From the NCBI RefSeq assembly GCF_000025625.1, contig NC_013922.1, positions 992,001 to 1,056,000 on the forward strand: a stretch of 64,000 bases of DNA, given 5' to 3'. Origin of the DNA: Natrialba magadii ATCC 43099. GTDB taxonomy: Archaea > Halobacteriota > Halobacteria > Halobacteriales > Natrialbaceae. The notes beneath the pieces were generated by a model, which saw nothing but the letters and a program-made list of their open reading frames with translations, searched no databases and was not told the origin of the DNA. Both the position numbers and the translations under genes were made by a program. Positions 47,801-55,159 of this stretch are shown here, one piece after another (positions within the stretch are counted from its first letter, which is position 1; each line of letters opens with the position of its first letter).

Positions 47801-49449
47801 CGACGAGCCTCGAACTGGGAATCGACATGCCCCACGTCGACCTCGTCGTGCAGGTCGGCTCACCCAAATCCGTCGCCGCGCTCCTCCAGCGCGTCGGCCG
47901 CGCGGGCCACCGCGTCGGACAGACCGTGACGGGCCGGGTGATCGCCCTCGACCGGGACGAGCTACTCGAGTGCGCGGTCATGCTGAAGAAGGCCGAAGAC
48001 GGGTTCGTCGACTCCGTCTCGATTCCCGAGAACGCCCAGGACGTGGCGGCCCAGCACGTCTACGGGATGGCAATCGCGGAGATTCGACCGGAGGCCGAGA
48101 TCACGGAGATTCTCCGCCGGGCCTACCCGTACCGCAACTACTCCGAAGCCGAGTTCGAGTCGCTCATGCGCTATCTGACTGCCGAGTACGCGGGCATGGA
48201 GGAGAAGAACGTCTACGCGAAAGTCTGGCGTGATACGAACGACGCGCCAGATGGGGAGCACCACTACGAGGAGTTCCCCGTCGGCAAACCGCTGATCGGC
48301 AAGCGCGGTCGGCTGGCGCGGGTGATCTACATGACCAACATCGGGACGATTCCGGACTCGTTCACCTGCGACGTCTCCACCCGCGCCGGCGACGAGTGGG
48401 TCGGCCAACTCGACGAGAACTACCTCGACACCCTGGAGAAGGGCGATGTCTTCGTGCTCGGTGGTGACCACTTCGAGTTCCGCTATCGGCGTGGCTCGAA
48501 GGTCTACGTCGACCGCACGAGTGCCCGCCCAACAGTTCCGTCGTGGTACTCCGAGCGACTCCCGCTCTCCTACGACCTCGGCTGTGAGATCCTCGACTTT
48601 CAGGCAGAACTGCTCGCCCACTACGAAGCGGGTGGCCCGCCGCGCGTTCGTGCCTGGCTCCGCGAGTTCCCGCTGGACGACGACAGCGTCCGTGCGATCG
48701 CACGGCTGTTCGACCACCAGCTTCGGTACGCCGGCGCGGAGAGCGTGAGCACACCAGACCGGCTCGCGATCGAGGTCGAACGCGACCGTCAGGAGTACGA
48801 GCGCCACTACTACGTCCACTCCGCGTACGGGCGCAAATTCAACGACGGTCTCTCGCGGCTGCTCGCCTACTACTGCGCCCAGGAGGCGACGGCCAACGTC
48901 CGCGTCGCGGTCGCAGACAACGGCTTCGTGCTCTCGATGCCGCTCAACCGGAAGGTCGACGTGGAAGGCATCTTCGACGACCTCGATCCCGAGCGGGTCC
49001 GCGAAGACCTACGGGCTGCCATCGACGGCACCGACCTCCTCCAGCGCTACTTCCGAATCAACGCAACCCGGTCGCTGATGATCCTCAAACGCTACAAGGG
49101 CTACGAGAAGTCCGCCAGCGAACAGCAAGTCTCGAGCGAGATGCTCCTCGGATTTGCGCAGGATCTGGAGGAGTTCGCCGTCATTGAGGAGACCTACCGC
49201 GAAATTCTCGAAGACAAACTCAACGTGGACGCACTCGAGTCGTTCGTCGCTGCACTCGAGTCCGACGAAATCGAGGTCGAGCGTACGCTGCTCGATTCCC
49301 CGACGCCGCGGGCGTTCGGGCTGGCGACGCTTTCGGCGAGCGACGTGGTGCTCGCGGAGGATGAGAGTGCGGCACTCCAGGCGTTTCACGAGCACGTCCT
49401 CGACGAGATTGGGGACGAGTCGATTCGGGAACTCTCGTCTGGTTCGTAG
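44878..49449 (+). CDS. Lhr-type DEAD/DEAH helicase interrupted by an intein
   Basis: This is a large superfamily 2 helicase of 1523 residues before splicing and about 960 after it, the size of archaeal Lhr2 proteins. The Walker A motif CAPTGSGK is followed by the intein and then TLAAFTSIIDELYR. The helicase motifs are YISPLKSLAND (Ia), VDEIHSL (II), GCSATI (III), LVFTNTRSGAERVL (IV), SSTSLELGIDMPHVD (V) and QRVGRAGHRVGQ (VI). A Ser/Ala/Asp/Glu-rich insert lies between motifs III and IV. I prefer the ATG at 44878 (MDGSARRELPID) because of a CCTCTTAC box about 28 bp upstream; a GTG at 44836 is also open. Lhr helicases act in DNA repair and recombination. Confidence 0.88.
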   Translation: MDGSARRELPIDDDALPFDPETATVDDRDVFDLLEPAVQEWWLAEFGEFVPENDGFFTPPQQGAIPKIHEGQNTLICAPTGSGKCVKPDTPIIVRDDGEATVLRATELLERRNRKVTDVDEDGELYTSSVEAYSLDEDELTLQQSMVYSETYDGPIHRIQTSYGREIEVTPNHPLLVETSSGPEWRSASKIEDGDRIGIPQHINLPERDIELDVSAAHDQLRSEFPLVATEAESDRVLAHLEDEAPISAFAEYERRLALALAGLSFSDVADRLSISLASVSNLVHGRSEYCSEEFLQIIRESYTPLRSGEVLVKTDNGRVSRFCYPTTLDSELAELAAFVLAEGLIGEYERSRFVLISQKNRTELLERTIETMRDRFGIEFEQKSESDYIISDSAFSVFFAELLDIEPGPGRDVPLPNWVLNASKPIKRSFLSTFLSVEAEARYNEIRLGQANELKIEQLIYLLLSFGIIPARSRREKYAANTDEQTRRTYYSLTIRGIDNLSTLLTECSIVHPNLEEIEAHVSKERNGNHIGRHAFDYRDIRALSKYFENDREFNAELGNIYEVARRSGYLTERALGKLSTTLQSLPSDETTRKLAAKIDDIQSQNIAWVSVESNEASSYSGQIVDLSVPDTHNYVGGRGGLYLHNTLAAFTSIIDELYRCDRKSKDGLENSVYCLYISPLKSLANDIHRNLEVPLEGIESIVDDRDDGESMGEIRHAIRHGDTSSSDRQKMLEETPHILNTTPETLAILLNSPKFREKLRTVEYIIVDEIHSLAAGKRGTHLSVSLERLAAMTDHEITRIGCSATIEPLSEVAEFLVGREEPSMPTGGDAAANGSSAADAAAGDATSADTAPAPSEAEPKSEPRDYDIVDARFAREFDIELECPTDDLINTSREVVQDRFYRMLHEHIQDHTNTLVFTNTRSGAERVLHTLREQFDAYTEDNSGCHHGSLSKDVRQNIESRLKEGSLDVVTSSTSLELGIDMPHVDLVVQVGSPKSVAALLQRVGRAGHRVGQTVTGRVIALDRDELLECAVMLKKAEDGFVDSVSIPENAQDVAAQHVYGMAIAEIRPEAEITEILRRAYPYRNYSEAEFESLMRYLTAEYAGMEEKNVYAKVWRDTNDAPDGEHHYEEFPVGKPLIGKRGRLARVIYMTNIGTIPDSFTCDVSTRAGDEWVGQLDENYLDTLEKGDVFVLGGDHFEFRYRRGSKVYVDRTSARPTVPSWYSERLPLSYDLGCEILDFQAELLAHYEAGGPPRVRAWLREFPLDDDSVRAIARLFDHQLRYAGAESVSTPDRLAIEVERDRQEYERHYYVHSAYGRKFNDGLSRLLAYYCAQEATANVRVAVADNGFVLSMPLNRKVDVEGIFDDLDPERVREDLRAAIDGTDLLQRYFRINATRSLMILKRYKGYEKSASEQQVSSEMLLGFAQDLEEFAVIEETYREILEDKLNVDALESFVAALESDEIEVERTLLDSPTPRAFGLATLSASDVVLAEDESAALQAFHEHVLDEIGDESIRELSSGS
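45130..46818 (+). other. Intein in the helicase P-loop, with homing-endonuclease and HTH regions
   Basis: This 563-residue intein begins at the cysteine after TGSGK (CVKPDTPIIV, block A) and ends in LYLHN before Thr of TLAAF (block G). Block B is TPNHPLLV, and block F is VDLSVPDTHNYV. In between are a helix-turn-helix segment (LSFSDVADRLSISLASVSNL) and two LAGLIDADG-like motifs, LAAFVLAEGLI and FLSTFLSVEA. Both keep the catalytic glutamate, so splicing and perhaps homing look intact. Codons are visibly more AT-rich than in the helicase, which points to separate origin. Confidence 0.93.
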
Positions 49450-49799
49450 CTATATGTCTGATAAGAAGATATGTCTGTCATAGTATTGGTTTGGTGAGGG
49501 ACATTCGGTACTGGATACTTCGGGTATGCTAGCATATTGCCCACACGTGCCGTAAGAGCGGCGAACTCTCTCACCCTGAAGTGATTGTGAACACAGGACA
49601 GACCTGAGTATAGGGCGACACTCTCGGACTGCAAACGGCCATTATACGAACTATGCCCTCGAGATGGGATTTGGGTAGTGACGGTGGCCGACAATATAAC
49701 CTTCTGGTATGATTTAGATACTATCGGATTTCATACTGTTCGGTCGACGGCAGTACATTCGTCCGAAGCTACATGTAGACGCACGTTGTCAATCCACAC
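49450..49799. other. Gene-free stretch between helicase and amidohydrolase
   Basis: About 350 bp, AT-rich in parts (49450-49490 and 49690-49740). I find no convincing gene, RNA or terminator. Confidence 0.45.
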
Positions 49800-50681
49800 A
49801 TGGACTTGCCGACGGTGCTCGACGCTGACGAGCCACGCGCAATCGACATGCACGCCCACCAGCCGACCAGCGAGTTCCTCCACGATGCCGGCGGCCAGAT
49901 GATGCGCGACGCCGCCGACCGCTTCGGCGCTGATCTCGAGACGGACACCTACGAGAATATGCGCGCGGAGTATCACGACGCCGGCGTCGGGAGAGCAATC
50001 CTGCTTGGCTGGGACGCCGAGACCAACACCGGCAACCCGCCCGTCCCGAACGACTACGTCGCCGACGTCCGCGACGAGTTCGACGATTTCTTTATCGGCT
50101 TCGGCTCCGTCGACCCGCTCAAGGACGACTGCGTCGAGGAGGCGATCCGTTGCGTCGAGGACCTCGAGCTGTCGGGATTCAAGTTCCAGCAAATCGCCCA
50201 GGGATTCGATCCCTCCGACCCCGAACACGACGAGCTCTGGGCGACCATCGAGGACCTCGGCGTGCCCGTCGTCTTCCACGGCGGAAACTCGACGCTCGGC
50301 GTGTGCTCGCCCGGCGGTCGCGGGCTGAAGATCAAGTACGGCAATCCGATGCTGATCGACGACGTGGCGGCCGAGTACCCCGACCTGCAGATTCTCATCG
50401 CCCACCCGGCCTACCCCTGGGAGAAAGAACAACTCGCTATCTGCCAGCAGAAGGGCAACGTCTACATGGACCTCTCGGGCTGGATGCCGCGCTATATCGA
50501 CGATCAGGTGCTGCACTACGCCAAGACGCTGCTCTCAGACACAGTCATGTTCGGCACTGACTATCCGATGCTCGAACCCAAACCGTGGCTCGAGCAGTTC
50601 GCTGAACTGGAGTTCGACGGGGAAACCCAGCGCAAGATTCTCTGGGAAAACGCAGAAGAATTCCTCGGACTGGATGAGTGA
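49800..50681 (+). CDS. Amidohydrolase-2 family enzyme (ACMSD-like)
   Basis: This 293-residue metal-dependent TIM-barrel enzyme is of the amidohydrolase 2 family. The N-terminal metal motif is IDMHAHQ. Then follow SVDPLKDDCVEEA, LSGFKFQQIAQGFDPSD, VPVVFHGGNSTLG, LIAHPAYPWEKEQL (metal His) and VMFGTDYPMLEP (catalytic Asp). Members decarboxylate or hydrolyse carboxylated aromatic or ring-cleavage products, for example 2-amino-3-carboxymuconate semialdehyde and hydroxybenzoates. It is the first gene of the catabolic island and close to IclR-type operator sequences, so a role in an aromatic or related acid pathway is likely. Confidence 0.83.
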   Translation: MDLPTVLDADEPRAIDMHAHQPTSEFLHDAGGQMMRDAADRFGADLETDTYENMRAEYHDAGVGRAILLGWDAETNTGNPPVPNDYVADVRDEFDDFFIGFGSVDPLKDDCVEEAIRCVEDLELSGFKFQQIAQGFDPSDPEHDELWATIEDLGVPVVFHGGNSTLGVCSPGGRGLKIKYGNPMLIDDVAAEYPDLQILIAHPAYPWEKEQLAICQQKGNVYMDLSGWMPRYIDDQVLHYAKTLLSDTVMFGTDYPMLEPKPWLEQFAELEFDGETQRKILWENAEEFLGLDE

Positions 50682-50754
50682 GGTTGTGGTAGGGGTACTC
50701 GAGTCCCCTCTATCCATTCCCCTCCATCTTTCTCACCACCACACCATCCCGTCC

Positions 50755-50773
50755 TGTTCGAATAGTGGGAACA
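50755..50773. promoter_or_regulatory. IclR-type operator candidate, copy 1
   Basis: TGTTC-GAATAGTGG-GAACA. Its reverse complement differs from copy 3 (51816-51834, upstream of iclR) at a single base out of 19. Confidence 0.65.
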
Positions 50774-50847
50774 GCAATATGGCGAAATCACGAGTAACCG
50801 GCAGTGTCGGCACACAGTTCCAGTTACGTACACGGAACAGCACAGCA

Positions 50848-50871
50848 TATTACGGGTGTACACCTGTAATA
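50848..50871. promoter_or_regulatory. 24-bp near-perfect palindrome
   Basis: The arms TATTAC and GTAATA flank a GGGTGTACACCT core with only one mismatched pair over 24 bp. It lies between IclR-type operator copies 1 and 2. It could be an operator for a dimeric regulator or a stem-loop in RNA; no U-tract follows. Confidence 0.55.
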
Positions 50872-50909
50872 CGTGGGTGATTAACCGTCAGTTCTCGCGC
50901 GTAGACCCC

Positions 50910-50928
50910 TGTTCGATCTGTTCGAACA
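50910..50928. promoter_or_regulatory. IclR-type operator candidate, copy 2
   Basis: TGTTC-GATCTGTTC-GAACA keeps the arms and 9-bp spacing of the other two copies. It also contains the perfect palindrome TGTTCGAACA at its right end. Confidence 0.6.
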
Positions 50929-51009
50929 CAGTTACAGAATTGGCGATAATAGGGCTCTAACCCAATTTTGTTACGAGTAGTGGCGAAGAGGATCCCTGAC
51001 GAGGCCTGC

Positions 51010-51783
51010 TCAGACGTGAGCCAGATTGACCTCGACCTCGTTGACCGCACCGAGCAGGAGATCAGGCAGGTCCTGCGTGAGCAACTCACCGCGAAGCCGG
51101 TTTGCGGGACCGGCGATGCTGATGGCCCCTATGGCGTGCCCGTTTTCGTCTCGGACTGGCGCACCCACAGCGTGGACGCCCGGGACGGACTCTTCCCGGT
51201 TGAGTGCGTAGCCCTGCTCGCGGATGGACTCGAGTTCGGCCCGCAATTCGCCCGGGTCCGTAATCGTCTGCGGCGTCCGTTCGTTCAGCCCGTGGCCGTC
51301 GATGATCCGGTCGATCTGTCCGTCCGGGAGGTTCGCGAGGATCGCTTTGCCGGCGGCGAACTGGTGTAGGGGCGTGCGATTGCCGACGCGAGCGTGGGTC
51401 GTAACCGAGTGTTTTCCCGTTGCGCCGTAGAGGTGGACCCCGATGTCGTCCTCTTCGATCACACACCAGACCTTCTCGTCGGTTTCGGCGGCGAGTTCGT
51501 CCACCTTCGGTCTAGCGAGGTCGTACAGTGGGTGTTGGTTCCGGACGTGAATCCCGTAGTCGAGAAACCAGGAACTGAGGCGGTAGCTGTCGCCCGCACG
51601 GACGATCAGGCCGCGGTCGGCGAGCGTCTGGAGGTGGCGATGTGCGGTGCTCTTTGCGAGTCCCAGTTCGGTTGCGACCTCGGTAACGCCCATGCCTGTC
51701 CGTCCGGCCTGTTTGAGCACGCCGAGCAGGTCAATCGCCGTCTCGACGGTTTCGACGGGTCGGTGATCCGAGTGTGTTGTCAT
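51010..51783 (-). CDS. IclR family transcriptional regulator
   Basis: This 257-residue protein has an N-terminal winged helix (VETAIDLLGVLKQA, VTEVATELGLAKSTAHRHLQTLADRG) and a C-terminal IclR effector domain. Segments such as TPLHQFAAGKAILANLP, ESVPGVHAVGAPVRDENGHAIGAISIAGP are typical. IclR proteins usually control catabolic genes in response to the pathway substrate. An almost perfect palindrome sits just upstream of its TATA box, and its sister copies lie beyond its 3' end. It is divergent from nothing nearby; the HD gene on the same strand ends 88 bp upstream. Confidence 0.9.
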   Translation of the reverse strand: MTTHSDHRPVETVETAIDLLGVLKQAGRTGMGVTEVATELGLAKSTAHRHLQTLADRGLIVRAGDSYRLSSWFLDYGIHVRNQHPLYDLARPKVDELAAETDEKVWCVIEEDDIGVHLYGATGKHSVTTHARVGNRTPLHQFAAGKAILANLPDGQIDRIIDGHGLNERTPQTITDPGELRAELESIREQGYALNREESVPGVHAVGAPVRDENGHAIGAISIAGPANRLRGELLTQDLPDLLLGAVNEVEVNLAHV

Positions 51784-51805
51784 AGATCCACTCTCACGTG
51801 GAACT

Positions 51806-51814
51806 GTAAAAAGT
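51806..51814 (-). promoter_or_regulatory. TATA box of the iclR gene
   Basis: The minus strand reads ACTTTTTAC, centred 27 bp before the ATG at 51783. It directly abuts operator copy 3. Confidence 0.65.
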
Positions 51815-51815
51815 G

Positions 51816-51834
51816 TGTTCCCGCTATTCGAACA
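51816..51834. promoter_or_regulatory. IclR-type operator candidate, copy 3
   Basis: TGTTC-CCGCTATTC-GAACA lies immediately upstream of the iclR TATA box, where binding would block TFB/TBP. This is the layout of autorepression. Confidence 0.7.
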
Positions 51835-51871
51835 CAAGCTGTCTGTCCGCTCATGTGCCGCTATGACGTCG

Positions 51872-52459
51872 TCAGGACGTTTGCGAGTACTCCTCGACCC
51901 ACTCCTGCAGCGTGATCCCCATCGCGGACTGCGTAATCGCGTTCGAGGACGCCGAGTTGGCACTTTTGACGAGTTCGGCCTCGAGCGTCCGCGTCGGAAC
52001 TTCTCCCAGGAAGTGCGGAATCGCCCGCTGCACTGCGAGCGGACAGCCGACCTCGTGGGCGAGCGCATAGCCCGAAATCGAGTGGGGAATCTCCTCGCTG
52101 ACGTAGCGCGGGTCGGGGTCGTCGAGCAGGTCGTCCGCGACGAACGGCGGGTACTCGTAGCACTTGCCCACGTCGTGGAGAAGACACGCCGCGACGATGG
52201 TGTCCAGATCGGGGGCAGCGCCGTGGAACTCACGCTGTTGTGCGGCGGCGTCGATCGCGATCCGTGCCACACCGCGGACGTGCTCGACGTTGGTCACCTC
52301 GTCGATATTCCAGGCGTAGGGAATATCCGAAATATCCTGCCAGCCGCCGCGCTCGAGTCCGAGCACCCACGCCTCGACGACCTGCTCGCGGAGGCCCTCG
52401 TCCTCGATGGACTCGAGTTCGGGGAAGGCGTCGCGGACCTGTGTTTCGAAGTCAGTCAT
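51872..52459 (-). CDS. HD-domain protein
   Basis: This 195-residue protein is of the HD metal-dependent phosphohydrolase superfamily. VEHVRGVARIAIDA supplies the first His, and CLLHDVGKCYEYP the HD pair. A later PHSISGYALAHE adds further ligands. The start at 52459 (MTDFETQVRDAFPEL) is seven bases after the stop of the EthD gene, so the two are co-transcribed. HD enzymes usually cleave nucleotides or phosphate esters, and why one sits in this catabolic set is unclear. Confidence 0.78.
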   Translation of the reverse strand: MTDFETQVRDAFPELESIEDEGLREQVVEAWVLGLERGGWQDISDIPYAWNIDEVTNVEHVRGVARIAIDAAAQQREFHGAAPDLDTIVAACLLHDVGKCYEYPPFVADDLLDDPDPRYVSEEIPHSISGYALAHEVGCPLAVQRAIPHFLGEVPTRTLEAELVKSANSASSNAITQSAMGITLQEWVEEYSQTS

Positions 52460-52466
52460 CAGCTCG

Positions 52467-53183
52467 TCACCCCTCGTCTGTGACGAGTCGTTCGCGGCCA
52501 ATGAGCCGCGGGCGTTCGTCGATCGCGAGGAAGTTGTTCACGTCTTCGCGGGCCTCCTTTGCCTTGCCGCGGTCCGGATCGTAGTCCCGTGAGCCCTCGC
52601 TGCCGAGCGCATCGTACAGCTTCTCCAGATCGTCGAAGTAGAGTTCGGCGACACCGTCGAACTCGGCGTTTTCGGGGTCGGTCGGAAGCACCGTGTTGTA
52701 CTTCACGACGCCCTCGATCTCGCGGGCAATGGGCGTGTGGTTCTCCTGCCAGTAGTCGACGAACTCCTCGTGGCTCATCCCGTTCTGGCGGACGAGGAAC
52801 GCCGAGTGCTTGTAGAGACCGTCAGTATCGCCGCTGACCTCGTCTTTCTGGACGATTTCCTCGCCGATGAGGCGCGGTCGCTCGTCGATCGCGAGGAAGT
52901 TGTCCACGTCTCGCCGGGCCTCTGCGGCAACATCCTTTGTCGGATCGTAGTCGCGCGAACCGGGACTGCCAAGCGCGGCGTGCAAGTCCTCGAGCGTCTC
53001 GAAGTAGAGTTCGGCAATGCCGTCGAATTCGGCGTTCTCGGGGTCGGTCGGGAGCACCTGCTGGTAGCGAACGACGCCCTCGATTTCCTTCGCGATGGGG
53101 GTGTGATTGGTCTGCCAGTAGTCGACGAACTCCTCGTGAGAGCGGTCATCCTGACGGACCAGGAGTGCGACGTGCTTGTACAT
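52467..53183 (-). CDS. Tandem EthD-domain protein
   Basis: This 238-residue protein is made of two EthD-like (dimeric alpha-beta barrel) repeats, about 1-115 and 122-235. Each copy contains SHEEFVDYWQ-NHTPIA-EIEGVV followed by VLPTDPENAEFDG-AELYF and ends DNFLAIDERPRLIG or NNFLAIDERPRLIG. The two halves are very similar, so the duplication is internal and fairly recent. EthD-like barrels serve in degradation of ethers, aromatics and muconolactone-type intermediates. The start at 53183 (MYKHVALLVRQ) mirrors the start of the second repeat. Confidence 0.85.
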   Translation of the reverse strand: MYKHVALLVRQDDRSHEEFVDYWQTNHTPIAKEIEGVVRYQQVLPTDPENAEFDGIAELYFETLEDLHAALGSPGSRDYDPTKDVAAEARRDVDNFLAIDERPRLIGEEIVQKDEVSGDTDGLYKHSAFLVRQNGMSHEEFVDYWQENHTPIAREIEGVVKYNTVLPTDPENAEFDGVAELYFDDLEKLYDALGSEGSRDYDPDRGKAKEAREDVNNFLAIDERPRLIGRERLVTDEG

Positions 53184-53427
53184 CACGTGATCACGGTTCT
53201 TTTTCACACACAGTGTCATAAATCGTACCGGCGCGTTTCGTCTCGCGGTTGGGCTTCACTACCGGTCGATCGTCGGCCCAGGTCTCTCCGGGTGCACCCC
53301 ACCGGTAGAGCAAAGTCACTAGCCAGCGACAGTGAGACTGTATGACAGAACCCCTCGCGCACAGCGGCTGTTCCGTTCGTGGGCTACTCCGCACAGACCG
53401 CACTCGAGATGGCGTGGTGAGCGAGCG

Positions 53428-54402
53428 ATGACGAGCGAGCACGCCGACGCCACCGTCCTGGTGACCGGCGGCACCGGCTTTATCGGCTCCTACGTCGCTC
53501 GCGACCTACTCGAGTACGGCCACGATGTGGTCGCCTACGATCTCTCGACGGACACGGAGATTCTCGAGAAACTCGGCGTCGCGGACGACGTCGAGGTCCG
53601 CCGCGGCGACATCTCGGAGCCGACGGAAGTCATCCGAGCGGTCAAGGAGACTGGCGCGACGCACATCATCCACCTCGCTGCGCTTCTGACGACGACGGCG
53701 CGGGAGAACCCGCGCGCGGCGGCCGACGTGAATATCCTGGGGACGAACAACGTCTTCGAGGCCGCGCGTACGCTCGACGAGCAGGTCGAGCGCGTCGCCT
53801 GGGCCTCTTCCGCGGCGGCCTACGCCCCGCCGCACAACTACGACGCCGACTGGGTCGACGAAGGCGAACTCGTCTACCCGGATACGCTCTACGGCGCGAC
53901 GAAGGAGTACAACGAGCACCAGGCACGAGTCTACCACGAGGAGTACGGCCTTGACCACGTTGCACTCCGGCCGACCGTCGCCTACGGTCCGTACCGCGAA
54001 ACCGGCGGCTCGGCGTTCCTCGCGAACATCATCGAGAAGCCGGCGCTCGGCGAGCCTTACAGCGTCGACTACGGCGACCAGGCCATCGACTGGCAACACG
54101 TCGCGGACATCGCCCAGGCGTTCCGGAAGGCGGCCTTTACACCCGAGGACGAGCTCACCCAGCGCGTGTACAACGTCCGGGGCGTCCTCGCGACGGTTCG
54201 CGAGGCTGCTGAGGCGGTCGAAACCGTGCTCCCGGACGCCGACATCGACGTCTCCGACGACGGCGAACTTCCCTGGACGCAGAATCTGGATATGACGGCT
54301 GCTCAGTCCGATCTGGGGTACGACCCCGAGTACGATCTCGAATCCGGCTTCCGCCAGTACATCAACGTGCTTCGGGAGGAGCACGGACTCGAGTCGGTCT
54401 GA
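53428..54402 (+). CDS. NAD-dependent epimerase/dehydratase (extended SDR)
   Basis: This extended short-chain dehydrogenase has 324 residues. The Rossmann motif is VTGGTGFIGSYVARDLL, with DISEP and IIHLAALLTTTARENP following. The catalytic YxxxK is YGATKEYNEHQARVYH. It looks like a UDP-sugar epimerase, but members of this family also act on small acids and threonine-type substrates. Being embedded in the catabolic island, it may be a dehydrogenase for an intermediate. It is divergent from the EthD-HD pair. Confidence 0.8.
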   Translation: MTSEHADATVLVTGGTGFIGSYVARDLLEYGHDVVAYDLSTDTEILEKLGVADDVEVRRGDISEPTEVIRAVKETGATHIIHLAALLTTTARENPRAAADVNILGTNNVFEAARTLDEQVERVAWASSAAAYAPPHNYDADWVDEGELVYPDTLYGATKEYNEHQARVYHEEYGLDHVALRPTVAYGPYRETGGSAFLANIIEKPALGEPYSVDYGDQAIDWQHVADIAQAFRKAAFTPEDELTQRVYNVRGVLATVREAAEAVETVLPDADIDVSDDGELPWTQNLDMTAAQSDLGYDPEYDLESGFRQYINVLREEHGLESV

Positions 54403-54441
54403 GGCTTCGAGTTTGATTTTGGCTGTTTCTGCTGTCGCGCG

Positions 54442-54828
54442 CTATCCCGTCTTATACACGCCACGCGCATCGGCGATGTGCGTCTCGTCTTCAGCCGCGT
54501 ACACGTCGACATCGACGACGCCCACGTCGCTGCCACAGCGGACGACCTCGGCCTCGGCATAGAGATCTCCCGTCCCGGCCGACAGGTAGTCGATCCGCAT
54601 GTCGATCGTCGGCACCGGCTGGTCGACCAGCGAGACGAGTGCAGCCCCGCCGACAGTATCCGCTAGCGTGAACGTGACGCCGCCGTGGGCCATCAACTGA
54701 TCTTCGTTCCAGGAGAGGTCCTCGGTCATCTCGAGTTCCCCTTCGGCGTGACCGTCGGCGCACTCCGTGACGTCGATGCCAAGCAGCGATGCGAAGGGCA
54801 TACCCTCGAAGAAGGCTTCGGTGTCCAT
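54442..54828 (-). CDS. paaI: PaaI-type hotdog thioesterase
   Basis: This 128-residue hotdog-fold acyl-CoA thioesterase has the motif MAHGGVTFTLADTVGGAA with the catalytic acid, and MRIDYLSAGTGDLYAEAEV. PaaI removes CoA from dead-end phenylacetyl-CoA derivatives and protects the CoA pool. It is downstream of the paaABCD genes on the same strand, after a gap of 138 bp. Confidence 0.85.
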   Translation of the reverse strand: MDTEAFFEGMPFASLLGIDVTECADGHAEGELEMTEDLSWNEDQLMAHGGVTFTLADTVGGAALVSLVDQPVPTIDMRIDYLSAGTGDLYAEAEVVRCGSDVGVVDVDVYAAEDETHIADARGVYKTG

Positions 54829-54966
54829 GCCTCACAGTGTCGCACGATCGATAATAAATGTGGCAGTCGGGTGGCTAGTTCTGCAGGTCGTTGACGATGA
54901 CTTGCACCGTTCGCACTGTCAGCGAACGGGTCCGAACGGACGGCGTGGACGGTCGGTCTTTGCCAG

Positions 54967-55143
54967 TCACCCGAACGCTTCGAAGGGCTGCTCGCACTCG
55001 TTACAGTAGTGCATCGATCGACAGAGCGACGGCCCTTTCGGGTGCTCGCGGACGGTGTTCGTCGACTCGCAGTACGGACACGACGCGCCCGTCGTCTCGC
55101 CGCTCGTCGTGGTGCTCGGGTCCGGGTTGGTGTGTCTCCTCAT
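54967..55143 (-). CDS. Stand-alone zinc ribbon corresponding to the PaaD C-terminus
   Basis: This is a 58-residue protein. After a Thr/Ser-rich N-terminus comes a zinc ribbon: CPYCESTNTVREHPKGPSL, then CRSMHYCNECEQPFEAFG. In bacterial PaaD this ribbon is the C-terminal part of a single protein. Here it is a separate gene starting 16 bp after the stop of the DUF59-type paaD gene. Start ATG at 55143, stop TGA at 54967. It probably acts with the DUF59 protein to mature the PaaA diiron oxygenase. Confidence 0.8.
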   Translation of the reverse strand: MRRHTNPDPSTTTSGETTGASCPYCESTNTVREHPKGPSLCRSMHYCNECEQPFEAFG

Positions 55144-55159
55144 GGGTTCACGCTCACTG

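Larger units (their letters stand above)
50682..51009. other. Operator-rich stretch without a gene
   Basis: This 330-bp gap lies between the 3' ends of the amidohydrolase and iclR genes. It holds two TGTTC-N9-GAACA palindromes and a 24-bp palindrome but no gene I can support. Either a regulated gene has been lost or an unannotated RNA is made here. Confidence 0.55.
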
